A DNA stretch of 64,000 bases from Pleurodeles waltl (lineage: Eukaryota; Chordata; Amphibia; Caudata; Salamandridae). The translations under genes and the position numbers were made by a program. The stretch spans positions 666,686,508 to 666,750,507 of the forward strand of contig NC_090451.1 of the NCBI RefSeq assembly GCF_031143425.1, given 5' to 3'. The notes under the pieces are model-generated. The model was not told where the DNA came from and ran no database searches. It worked only from the letters and a program-made list of their open reading frames with translations. Of the stretch, positions 1-10,700 are shown one piece after another. Positions within the stretch are counted from its first letter, which is position 1; every line of letters begins with the position of its first letter.

Positions 1-49
1 GGCGGTTCCCGCCAGGCGGGCGGCTCCCGCCGGGGTCTGAATGACCCCC
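1..49. mobile_element. Right end of a GC-rich Harbinger-like MITE (cut by window edge)
   Basis: The first 49 bases end in GTCTGAATGACCCCC. This is the reverse complement of the GGGGGTCATTCTGACC terminal inverted repeat seen complete at 26,773. The GCGGGAACCGCC-type GC-rich interior also matches. Only the last ~50 bp are visible, so the family assignment rests on the terminus and composition. Confidence 0.6.
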
Positions 50-205
50 AATGTATTTTATATATTCTGATTTATTAATTTAATTTAGTGCTCCTTAGAA
101 AGATTTAGAGCATTTGAGCGTGATCTGTTTAGTATTCACCGTTTACCGGAGAATGAAAATATGTTTGTCAGTGTTTTGAGAAATGTGTAAAATACAAGAT
201 TCTTA

Positions 206-1140
206 GGGCCATATTTATACTCCGTTTGCGCCGAAATTGCGTCGTTTTTTTTGACGCAATTTCGACGCAAAACTAACGCCAACTAACGCCATATTTATAC
301 TATGGCGTTAGAGGCGAATAGCGCCAAAGTTCCCGGAATGTGCGTCATTTTTTAGCGTGAACCCCTTCCTTGCGTTAATGATATGCAAGGGAGGCGTTCC
401 CGTCTAAAAAATGACTCCCAGGCCTTTACGTGGTATTTATACTCCCGGGCAAAAGAGACGCCCGGGAGTTGGCGTGACAAAAAACGGCGCATTTGCGCCA
501 CTTTTTAACGCCTGCTCAGGGCAGGCGTTAAGGGGCCTGTGGGCTCAAAATGAGCCCACAGGTGCCCTCCCATGCCCCCAGGGACCCCCCCTGCCACCCT
601 TGCCCACCCCAGGAGGACCCCCAAGGATGGAGGGACCCACCCCAGGGACATTCAGGTAAGTTCAGGTAAGTATGATTTTTTTTTTTTTATATTTTGTTTT
701 GGTGGCATAGGGGGGCCTTATTTGTGCCCCCCTACATGCCACTATGCCCAATGACCATGCCCAGGGGACAGAAGTCCCCTGGGCATGGCCATTGGGCAAG
801 GGGGCATGACTCCTATCTTTACAATGATAGGAGTCATGTTGATGGGGGATGGGCGTCGAAAATAAATGGCGCAAGTCGGGTTAAGACGATTTTTTCGACG
901 TAACCTGACTTGCCCCATTTTAAGACGCCCATGCGCCATTTTCCCCCTACGCCGGCGCTGTCTGGTCTACGTGGTTTTTTCCCACGCAAACCAGGCAGCG
1001 CCGGTCTGATTGCGCCGTCTAACGCCATTCCATAAATACGGCGCCCGCATGGCGCTTCAGAATGGCGTTAGACGGCGCAAAACTTTTTGACGCTAAACTG
1101 CGTTAGCGCAGTTTAGCGTCAAAAAGTATAAATATGGGCC
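206..1140 (+). mobile_element. MITE family 1, copy A (about 935 bp, Harbinger-like)
   Basis: The left end reads GGGCCATATTTATACT and the right end AGTATAAATATGGGCC, an exact terminal inverted repeat. The left flank is TTA and the right flank ATA, which is compatible with the 3-bp TWA target of PIF/Harbinger elements with one change. The interior is a series of local palindromes, for example around 236-272, 515-565 and 1,081-1,130. No transposase ORF is present. At 651-670 lies a direct repeat of TTCAGGTAAG. The same internal organisation recurs in the reverse-oriented copy at 1,575-2,385, which supports a real family rather than chance palindromes. Confidence 0.72.
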
Positions 1141-1498
1141 ATAGGGGCATATGTATACTCTGTTTGCACCGAATTAGTGTCATTTTTTTTAACTCTAATT
1201 CGGTGCAAAACTAACTCCATATTTATACTTTGGTGCTAGACCCCTCTAGCACCAAATTTATGGAGTTAAAGTCATTTTTTGAAAGTGGAGACCTACTTTG
1301 CCTTAATGAGATGCAAGGTAGGCGTTCCCGTGCAAAAAATGACTCTATGACCTTAACGCCATATTTAGGGGCATATTTATACTCTGCGGCATATTTATAC
1401 TCTGTTTGCACCGAATTAGCGTCATTTTTTTTTACTCTAATTCGGTGCAAATCTAACTCCATATTTATACTTTGGTGCTAGACCCATCTAGCACCAAG

Positions 1499-1572
1499 GC
1501 CCTGATTTAAACTTTTTTTGCACCGCATTAAAGTCATTTTATGACGCAAAAGTGGCGCAAACTTACAAAATA
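1499..1572 (+). mobile_element. Half copy of palindromic MITE family 2
   Basis: The stretch starts GGCCCTGATTTAAACTTTTT and ends in GGCGCAAACTTACAAAATA. This matches the left half of the palindromic elements at 2,679-2,840 and 2,924-3,077. The right half is missing. It abuts the nested family 1 copy. Confidence 0.5.
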
Positions 1573-1574
1573 TT

Positions 1575-2385
1575 GGCCCTTATTTATACTTTTTGCTGCA
1601 AAACTGCACTAACTCAGTTTTGCACCAAAATGTTTAGCACCGGCTTGCACCATTTCTGTGCACCAGCCGGGCACCATATTTATGGAATGGTGCAAGTCGG
1701 TGCAAAGGGTAGGCTAGAGTAAAAAAAAATGACTTTAGTCGGGTGGGGCTGGCAGTATAGAAGAAGAGGGTTTAGCACCAAAAAATGACTTTAGGCAGGT
1801 TAGAGTAAAAAAAAATGACTCTAACCAGATTAGCGTCATTTTATGGTGCTAAACCTACCATGCCCATTTCAGGGCCCCCTATGGCACTTAAACAAAAAAA
1901 ATAAAATTAAATACAATCTTACCTGTACTTACCTGGGATAGGGTCCCCCATCCTCCGCAGTCCCTATGATGTGGGTGGAGGTGCACCTGGGGCCTGGGGA
2001 GGGCACCTCTGGGCTTATTCCATGGTGTTTCACCATGGAAATAGGCCCACAGGTCCCCTAACCCCTGCCCTGACCCAGGTCTTAAAAAATGGGGCAAAGC
2101 TTGCTTTGCCCCATTTTTTGACCCCTCCTCCCTCCCTTGCACCATTTTTACATGGGAGTATAAATATGGTGTTAAGGCCATAGAGTCATTTTTTGCACGG
2201 GAACGCCTACCTTGCATCTTATTAAGGCAAGGTAGGTTTCCACTTCCAAAAAATGACTTTAACTCCATAAATTTGGCGCTAGACGGGTCTAGCACCAAAG
2301 TATAAATATGGAGTTAGTTTTGCACTGAATTAGAGTAAAAAAAAACGGACGCTAATTCAGTGCAAACAGAGTATAAATATGCCCC
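1575..2385 (-). mobile_element. MITE family 1, nested reverse copy (about 811 bp)
   Basis: Read on the minus strand this begins GGGGCATATTTATACT (2,385 downward), continues with the family 1 left arm, and ends at 1,575 with AGTATAAATAAGGGCC. A TTA follows it at 2,386-2,388. The middle carries the reverse complement of the duplicated CAGGTAAG motif (1,917-1,934), as in copy A. Order and spacing of modules agree with copy A over the whole length, so this is a genuine second copy inserted within copy B. Confidence 0.65.
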
Positions 2386-2678
2386 TTAGAATAAAAAAAT
2401 GATGCTAATCTGGTCAGATTCATTTATTTTGACTCAAAACTGCCTAACATCATTTTTTTTAAAGCTAGCCTACCCTTTGCACCGGCTTGCACCATTCCAT
2501 AAATATGGTGCCCAGCTGATGCTAAAAAATGGTGCAAGCTGGTGCAAAACTTTTTGGGGCAAAACTGCCTTAGTGCAGTTTTGCACCAAAAAGTATAAAT
2601 AAGGCCCTTAATATAGTCAAGTGTGTTGAAGTGGTAAAACAGCAAGATAAAAATGCCACAGAATGTGCTGCATACTTA

Positions 2679-2840
2679 GGCCCACATTTATACCTTTTTA
2701 GTGCCGCATTTGCACTGCTTTTTGATGCAAAAACGCCACAAACTTACAAAATACAATTGTATTTTGCAAGTTTGCGCCGTTTTTGCATCAAAAAGCGAAA
2801 GCGGTGCAAATGCGGCGCTAAAAAAGTATAAATATGGGCC
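2679..2840. mobile_element. Palindromic MITE family 2, copy 1 (162 bp)
   Basis: This is a near-perfect palindrome centred on TACAATTGTA. The left arm GGCCCACATTTATACC pairs with the right arm GTATAAATATGGGCC. A TTA precedes it at 2,676-2,678 and TTC follows, consistent with a 3-bp TTA target with one change. It is too short to code. The transcript would fold into an ~80-bp stem. Confidence 0.75.
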
Positions 2841-2923
2841 TTCGCGTTTCCTTTGCTGCTAGTTGTGCTGGTTTTCCTAGGACGGATAGAAATGATTTTG
2901 TGAAAACAATTTCTACATACTTA

Positions 2924-3077
2924 GCCCCATATTTATACTTTTTAGCACCGCGTTTGCGCTGCTTTTTGACGCGAAAGCGGCGCAAACTTACAAAATACAA
3001 TTGTATTTTGTACGTTTGCACCAATTTTGCGTCAAAAAATGCGCAATTGCGGCGCTAAAAAAGTATAAATATGAGTC
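2924..3077. mobile_element. Palindromic MITE family 2, copy 2 (154 bp)
   Basis: It has the same palindromic architecture and the same AAAATACAATTGTATTTT centre as the copy 84 bp upstream. It is flanked by perfect TTA on both sides (2,921-2,923 and 3,078-3,080), the target duplication expected for PIF/Harbinger transposition. Termini are GCCCCATATTTATACT and GTATAAATATGAGTC. Confidence 0.8.
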
Positions 3078-3103
3078 TTAGTTTCCTTTTTGGCAACATG
3101 GTT

Positions 3104-5092
3104 CACGACAGAACTCTAAGAGTCAAAACGCATCTGCAGACGACTAGAACAAAAAAGGAGAAACAGCAACACAACCACAGACCACACAGTCTATAAAGAC
3201 GCATTCACCACATATCATCAGTACATCAGAGCCCCCAACAAGGCTGCCATTCAAGAACGCATCATCACCAACGCAAACAACAGCAAGGATCTATTCACCA
3301 TAGTCAAGGAATTCACGAACAACAGAAAGAAAACCGCAGACATCCCACCTCTCAAGACCTTAATGACAACCTTGCCACAATTTTTCAATGGAAAATCCAG
3401 GACATACGAAGGATTCGAGAACTAAAGTCCGCCCCCACCAGCACCACTTTGGACCATATGTCGCAGCCGACTCTGAGCCATTGGACAGACATCTGTCTCC
3501 ACGGAAGACACCTGGAAACTCATGAGCTCCATCCATTCAGGGGCACCCTCAGACCCGTGCCCACATCACATCTTCAACCTTGCCAGTGCCACCATTACCC
3601 CAAGCTATGCCCGACTATCAACCACTCCACAGAAACCGCTATCTTCCCATCTGTCTGGAAGCACGCAGAGATCAACCCTCTACTAAAGAAACCCTCTGCT
3701 AACCTAAGGGAGATGAAGAATGACAGGCCCATCTCTCTGCTCCCCTTGCAAGCCAAGATAATAAAAAAGCCCATCAACATGCAATTAACGGAATTCTTCA
3801 AGGCAAACCTCATCCTAGACCCTTCTCAGTCTCGATTCAGGAGCAACCCCATCACTGAAACTACCTTACTCACAGCCACAGATGACATCTGTGCCACACT
3901 GGACCACAGAGACATGGCGGCCCTCATCCTCCTCGACCTCTCCGAAGCTTTCGACGTAGTCTCCCACTCCATCCTATGCACCAGACTCCATGACTCCGGC
4001 ATCCGCGGCAAGACACTGGAATGGATCAGATCCTTCCTCACCAGAAGAACCAGTGTCAGACTCCCACCTCGGCACTCAAAGAAACCTGCTGCAGAGTACC
4101 CCATGGCTCCTCACTACGTCCAACACCCTTCAACATCTACATGGCTCAGCTCACTAAAATCATCAGACAGCACGGCCTAAACATTGTCTCCTACGCCGAA
4201 AACACTCAACTGATCCTCTCCTTGACTGATGACTCATCAACAGCCAAGAGCAATTTTTACAACGATATGAGAGTAGTCACTGCCTGGATGATAGTCAGCT
4301 GCCTCAAACTCAACTTGGACAAGACAGAGATCCTTGTACTGGGCCCCACCCCCTCCACCTGGGATGACTCCTGGTGGCCAACCGTTCTAGGTAACGCCCC
4401 CACCCCACCGACCATGCACATAACCTGGGCATCAACCTGGATTCCAAGCTATCCATGACCCGTCAAGTCAACACTGTCTCATCCTCATGCTTCCGCACCC
4501 TCTGTCTCCTTCGGAAGATCTTCAAGTGGATCCCCATTGAGACCAGGACAACTGTCACCCATACACTTGTCAGCAGCAAACTGGACTACAGCAACGCACT
4601 CAATGCCAGCATCACAAAGAAGCTCAAGCAAGACTACACAGAATCCAGAACGCAGCAGCTAGGCTCATCCTGGACACCTTCTGCCACAGCCACATCTCCT
4701 CCCACCTTAGAGCCCTCCACTGGCTCCTTGTCAACAAACGCATCACCTTCAAGCTACTGACATACAACTACAAGGCATTCACAACATCAGACCGGCCTAC
4801 CTCAACCACTGCCTGACTTTCTACACCCCCACCAGACAATTCTGATCCTCCCAACTCACCCTCACCAGCATCCCCAGAATCAGGAAGTGGACAGCTGGAG
4901 CCAGATCCTTCTCTTAACTCGCAGCTCGGACCTGGAACATGTTCCAGCTCAACCATAGACAGGCCCCCTAGCTGAAGCAGTTCAGGAAGGAACTCAAGTC
5001 CTGGCTTTTCGAATGATCAGCACGCCCACGACAGTGCCTTAAGGCCCCATGGGTGATAAGCTATACAAGTAGTTGAATGAGTGATTGATTGA
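3104..5092 (+). mobile_element. CR1/L2-like LINE copy A, 5'-truncated
   Basis: This non-LTR retrotransposon fragment starts within the endonuclease-RT linker (YKDAFTTYHQYIRAPNKAA-type text near 3,185) and runs to the 3' end. It closes with the family's GGCCCCATGGGTGATAAGC block and a GATTGATTG microsatellite tail at about 5,080. The same ending, inverted, is seen at 33,745-33,800. Truncation of the 5' end is normal for LINEs. No clear target duplication was found. Confidence 0.75.
3449..4950 (+). pseudogene. LINE reverse transcriptase (ORF2 C-terminal half), broken
   Basis: The encoded protein would reverse-transcribe the element RNA at a nicked target site. Visible blocks in order are FPSVWKHAEINPLLKK (near 3,645), RPISLLPLQAKII, LDPSQSRFRSNPITETTLL, and the palm motif ALILLDLSEAFDVVSHSIL (3,930-3,975). 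The catalytic box at 4,192-4,203 reads YAEN instead of the usual YADD. The thumb region LNLDKTEILVLGP follows near 4,310. The reading frame shifts near 4,110-4,180 and again near 4,450, and further stops follow, so no functional protein is expected. The closest family by motif order is the L2 branch of CR1-like LINEs. I cannot distinguish subfamilies without a database search. Confidence 0.75.
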
Positions 5093-8000
5093 AAAAAGTA
5101 TTTCAGTTGTAAGGGTTGGTGAAATTGTCATTTCTCCAGCAAAGTTTAGTGAATTTGACAAACATTGTAAAAGTTCCATGGTTTTGCAGATTTATTTCCC
5201 GCACAAACGTAGAATTTTGTCCAGATTGTTTTCTAAAAAAAAAAAAAGTCCTTTTGAGCAACCTTTCTCAGAGTTTAAACTTTGCAACCTTCAGAAAGAT
5301 TGAGGAGGACAACAATTCACCTTTCTACACTCTTATTATACAGTATGTCTTTAGTGCAGGAAATATATATATATTATTTTTAGAAAGAACAGTTGTGCGT
5401 CAAAGGCCATGCTAAATGCACCATGCGGTCTGCAGCCAGGTGCCCACGTCTGTGTGGCACAGGTTTGAGGCTCTAATAGCGTGCCCCTGAATGTATGCAT
5501 TCTTCTACAGTTCACACACAGTCCCTCACACACTCCGACACGTGCCACCGTACTGCTCGCAGCCTGTGAACCTCGTGAGACCTCATGCTGACTGCTTCCA
5601 TCCTTTGTGCTACACTGATGTGCAGTCCTTTCCCCCAGTACCTTTACAATGCCTCTCTGCATGACGCCGGATGCAACCCTTCATTTTCAGCCATGAATGT
5701 TCTTCCTCTGAGCCAACCCCCACCCTCTTCAGCTTCCGGGAACGCACATTGCAGCATCCACACTTCACACAGTGCACGAGGAGGTGGATCTCCAAGGCTT
5801 TGGTACCTTCTACATGTACCAGTTCAAACCAGTGCACTATGACCTTGATTCTGCGAACGTCGTAATGTGGCTGCATGGATTTATTACACCAGGTCCCTAA
5901 TCACAAGCTGCAGAATAAATTGTGATATTTGGGCAAACAAGAGTTTCTGCTGGAATTAGAAATCTGAGTAGTGAGTTAATTAGCCAACCTGCTCTTTTTC
6001 CTTGACAGATTTGGCACTTTAAGCCTGCCTTGGGATAAAGGCCCGAAAAAATGTAGAACATGGGGAATTCAGGGCATTAAGTACCTATCTGCATATTATG
6101 CCTCATTTCCAAGCAAAAACTTGAAAAATTAGGCATTTGCTTCAGTAGTATGTCAGAATATTATAAACAATAATATCACCCGATAGAAATACTGTGTCCT
6201 ATGTATCATTTACAAAATAGCGTCTCACAGGGGCTAGATTTTATATATATTTTGTTAAATATATTTATTGTTTTATATATTTCAGCATACATATCAAACA
6301 TGAACTCAACAGATCGAATTCCCTGCCCACATCAAAACCAGAAGACTCACAGTGTCGCCCACTGCCCACACCACCTTTCCACCACCCCAGCATCACGATA
6401 CAGGTCGTACGAATTGGTACCCTCTTCCTCCAAACATACCTTTAGTGTGTATTTGTATGATTCACTCAGATTCCCCATCACTATCCATTTCCCAGCCATC
6501 CCAGATTTTCCCAAATTTCTTCGAACATCCCCATCCCCCATAAATCTTGTGTTCCATCACCCAGATTTTATATTATTAACTCCAGTGGGGGCAGAAATGA
6601 TATAAACTATACATAGGACACAATATTCCTGTCAGACTATATTTTGGTTATCATTTTCTGGTTCCATATTGTTAACCGCATCTCATAAGCACTGGGGTAG
6701 TGGTTTTAACCAGGTACGGTAAATACCTTATTCCCATATGCGACACTTGTAATCAGGGCATCTCTAAATAAGGATAAGCCGTGCAAGGTATTTTTTGGGT
6801 GCAGTAAATACCTTCTATTACCAGTTTTAGAATGTTAAATCAAGCATAACATGCAGAGTAGGTATTTACCACAGCAGCTAGTTCATGTTTCATCTTTTTA
6901 TCGCATACGTTATCCGTGATACATTTTACCAGTTTTGACCTTCCAAAATCAGCTGTCAGTGGAAGACAGAGGAGTAAGAGAATCATTGCACATCTGCAAA
7001 TTTCCAACTCAGGGAAAATCCATTTTTTTCGAACTTGAAGAACATTATGATCCATGCAGAAAAACAAATGAATGAATTTATAAATGTAATGCACAAATTA
7101 AATAAGATGTGTGACAGAAGCTGTTGCCATCTAGGAGGTGGGCGGAACATTCATTTTATGGGGTATATGGACACTTGAGAATGATATAGAATATAAACTC
7201 TACAAACGAGAAATAATCGTTACCGTGAAACGAAGGATTTACAATGGATATGAAGTGAGAAGGAAAGAGGGAGTGAGTAGGAATTGCAATAGAGAAAGTC
7301 GTTTTAAGATTTTTTTTTCATGTTTTGAGTCTGGTAATTGGTATCACCTTAGTGGTTCTCTTTATCCTAATGAACCATAAGCAAGGAGTATGTCAATATA
7401 AGGAACTGATTGCTCATATATGAAGGGAGCCGATTAACTGGTGAGCTTATTGTTATGGAATTTCATCTGGGTTTTGGGGTGGTTGGCATCAAAACTAAAC
7501 ACATATGATCTTTGTGCTCCATTTCTAAAGCCGATGACCTGCGAAAGGCAGATGAAGGTTATAGGGAATGCCGATCGAAGTCTGTTGGGGGGGACCTATG
7601 GAGATTTACAGCACCTGGCAAATATCATTAACCCAGATGGGGTATTTAACGAGTCCGGTAAAAACCTCGTATTCTGAGTTTTGTAAGTCAAAATAGAAAA
7701 TTATATACACAATTCTCTGTTTACTGTAAAGTATTCTGCAGCTATCACCTTTACTGCAAATTTTACCCTGACAAAATCCATCAGTGGAAATTGTGAATTG
7801 AGTGTGGTCACCATAGAGTAAATAACCCACACATCCAATTCTTTTGCCAACTCATGTTTGTAAAACATTCTGCAATTACTCCCTATTCATACTCAGGGCC
7901 AAGGTAAGAACTGCACCAACATGCCTTAAAGCCTCACTCCGGAACCCCAATTGTTGGTGATTGTTCATAGTGTAAGATCGGGTAAGAAGACAAGTTTGTT

Positions 8001-8774
8001 ACTCTTCCCTGGAAGGCACTTTAAAGCAGTAAAATAAATAAACACATCACTGAGGCAGAATCCTCTCAATGACGAGTTTAAATGTCCTTGCCCTCGGTTG
8101 AGCGAAAATCTCAGCATGCCATGTCAACGTCTAAACAGTTTAAGGAGCTATATTTGTGTCGGCGAGGTAAGGTTTTTATAAATAAACAAGAGTGGTGCAG
8201 GGCTTAAATGAGGTCTAAGGGAGACATCTTTCAGAAACCAGCCTTCGATTTCAGACAGTTAACTACAGTCAAGTTCCTCTCAGCTCCCGAGTCTAATCTG
8301 ACAGGCCCAGCTGGTGTTGACGACTGCGTCTTGTGTACACATAGGGCTTGATAAAATAAATCTCCTCTGATGTTTACACTCTTTTATACTTGTCAATGTA
8401 TCAGTGGGAACTCGTCCCTCAATTTAATTGAAATCCTTTCCTCTTGCCTGGCAGCTGCAGCCAGTTTATCTCTGCCAGGATCTGCCCACAATGTGAAGGC
8501 GAGGCCTCGAGAAGGGATGGTCGCGCTGTGGCAGAGGAAGAGGAGCCAAGGCTGAGGAAACATCATGTCCTCTGACCCGGGGAGGGCCGCAGGCAGGCGG
8601 GGCAAACAAGAACACGCGAAGGGGCATCTAATTGGTGGTGTGACTGAGGTAGCACTGCTAAATAATTAGACGCAGGCAGTGCTACTTAAAGGGGCAACTG
8701 TGGGGACAGGAAGCTAATGCCAATTAAGCTAATGGACTTAATGATGACTGCGAGGGCAGCGCTCCTGAATTCGA
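5093..8774. other. Unrecognised, gene-poor interval
   Basis: Mostly AT-rich single-copy-looking sequence. All ORFs are shorter than about 135 codons and show no domain I recognise. There is an AT-rich run at 6,240-6,290. At 8,649-8,683 a 9-bp inverted repeat TAGCACTGC/GCAGTGCTA surrounds TAATTAGA. The 8,600-8,770 stretch is rich in TAAT/ATTA cores and could be conserved regulatory DNA, but the sequence alone does not prove it. Confidence 0.4.
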
Positions 8775-10700
8775 TGGAATCAATGACGTGCAGATTGAGG
8801 GAGCACCGCTGAAGGCAAGGGAGTCAGTGACATGCAGAGTGAAGGAAGCGCTGCGAAGGGAACGGGTTTAGTCACACAGAGCATGAAGGGGGGACAGCTG
8901 GAGGGAATGTGGTAATGATGCTGAAAGTGGAGGGAGCACCTGAGTCAGCGCTATGGAGAATGAACAAAGGACCGCTGAAGAGAAAGGAGTCACTGCTATG
9001 GAGAATGAACAAAGGACCGCTGAAGAGAAAGGAGTCACTGCTATGGAGAATGAACAAAGGACCGCTGAAGAGAAAGGAGTCACTGCTATGGAGAATGAAC
9101 AAAGGACCGCTGAAGAGAAAGGAGTCACTGCTATGGAGAATGAACAAAGGACCGCTGAAGAGAAAGGAGTCACTGCTATGGAGAATGAACAAAGGACCGC
9201 TGAAGAGAAAGGAGTCACTGCTATGAAGAATGAACAAAGGACGGCTGAAGAGAAAGGAGTCACTGCCATGAAGAATGAACAAAGGACCGCTGAAGAGAAA
9301 GGAGTCACTGCTATGGAGAATGAACAAAGGACCGCTGAAGAGAAAGGAGTCACTGCTATGGAGAATGAACAAAGGACCGCTGAAGAGAAAGGAGTCACTG
9401 CTATGGAGAGTGAAGGGAGCACCGCTGAAGAGAAAGGAGTCACTGCTATGGAGAGTGAAGGGAGCACCGCTGAAGAGAAAGGAGTCACTGCTATGGAGAA
9501 TGAAAGGAGCACCGCTGAAGAGAAAGGAGTCACTGCTATGGAGAATGAAAGGAGCACCGCTGAAGAGAAAGGAGTCACTGCTATGGAGAATGAAAGGAGC
9601 ACCGCTGAAGAGAAAGGAGTCACTGCTATGGAGAATGAAAGGAGCACAGCTGAAGAGAAAGGAGTCACTGCTATGGAGAATGAAAGGAGCACCTCTGAAG
9701 AGAGAGGAGTCACTGCTATGGAGAATGAACAAAGGACCGCTGAAGAGAAAGGAGTCACTGCTATGGAGAGTGAAGGGAGCACCGCTGAAGAGAAAGGAGT
9801 CACTGCCATGGAGAGTGAAGGGAGCACCGTTGAAGAGAAAGGAGTCACTGCAATGAAGAATGAAGGGAGCACCGCTGAAGAGAAAGGAGACACTGCTATG
9901 GAGAGTGAAGGGAGCACCGCTGAAGAGAAAGGAGTCACTGCTATGGAGAATGAAAGGAGCACCGCTGAAGAGAAAGGAGTCACTGCTATGGAGAATGAAA
10001 GGAGCACCGCTGAAGAGAAAGGATTCACTGCTATGGAGAATGAAAGGAGCACCGCTGAAGAGAAAGGAGTCACTGTTATGGAGAATGAAGGGAGCACCGC
10101 TGAAGAGAGAGGAGTCACTGCTATGGAGAATAATGGGAGCACCGCTGAAGAGAAAGGAGTCAGAGCTATGGAGAATGAAGGGAGCACCGCTGAAGAGAAT
10201 GTGTTGAGATAGATAGTGAAGGAGCACAACTGAAGAGAATGGGGTCATACATATATATAGTGAAGGGAGCATCACTTAAGTGAATATGTCAATAACACTG
10301 TCAGAGAACAAAGCACCGCTGAAGAGACTAGAGTCAATGCTATGGAGAGTGAACAAAGGACCGCTGGAGAGAATGGAGTCAATGCTACGGAGAGTGAAGA
10401 AAGGACCGGTGAAGAGAATGGAGTTGATGCTATGGAGAGTGAACAAAGCACGGCTGAAGAGAAGGGAGTCAATGCTATGGAGAATGAAGGGAACACTCCT
10501 CAAGGGAATGTGCCAGTGATTTGGAAAGTAAAAGGAGTCCCACTGATGTGAGAGTGGCAAGGATATTCGTAATGAAAAGAGAACCACCGAAATATATGTG
10601 TCATTAAATGTAGGTGTCAATGGTATGGAGAGTGAAGAAGGCACCACTGAAGAGAATGTGACAATGGTTTGGAAAGTAAAGGGATTTCTGTTGAAGTGTA
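8775..10700. repeat. 45-bp minisatellite array with decayed flanks
   Basis: A 45-bp unit repeats about 28 times without length change between 8,953 and 10,212. Read in one frame it gives MENEQRTAEEKGVTA. Variants at the middle position (EQRT, EGST, ERST) form blocks: units 1-10 are EQRT, 11-12 EGST, 13-17 ERST, 18 EQRT, 19-22 EGST, 23-25 ERST, then mixed. Strongly diverged, length-variable units extend left to about 8,775 and right to about 10,700, the usual pattern of a tandem array that homogenises in its centre. Because 45 is divisible by 3, long ORFs appear in four of six frames. I treat them as by-products. Confidence 0.9.

Larger units (their letters stand above)
1144..2607 (+). mobile_element. 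MITE family 1, copy B, split by a nested copy
   Basis: The left arm (1,144-1,498) matches the left arm of copy A, and a second start of the same arm is seen near 1,385-1,498. The right arm (about 2,389-2,607) matches the right arm of copy A and ends in GTATAAATAAGGCCC followed by TTA. The middle (1,575-2,385) is occupied by another copy in reverse orientation. The outer element therefore existed first and was hit by a relative. The duplicated left arm suggests an extra local duplication or a third partial copy. Confidence 0.6.

Noticed and set aside
8868..10275. Four long overlapping ORFs (up to 467 codons) as repeat proteins
   Set aside because: They arise because a 45-bp tandem unit keeps frames open. 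No signal peptide, splice context or domain supports translation, and opposite strands are equally open.
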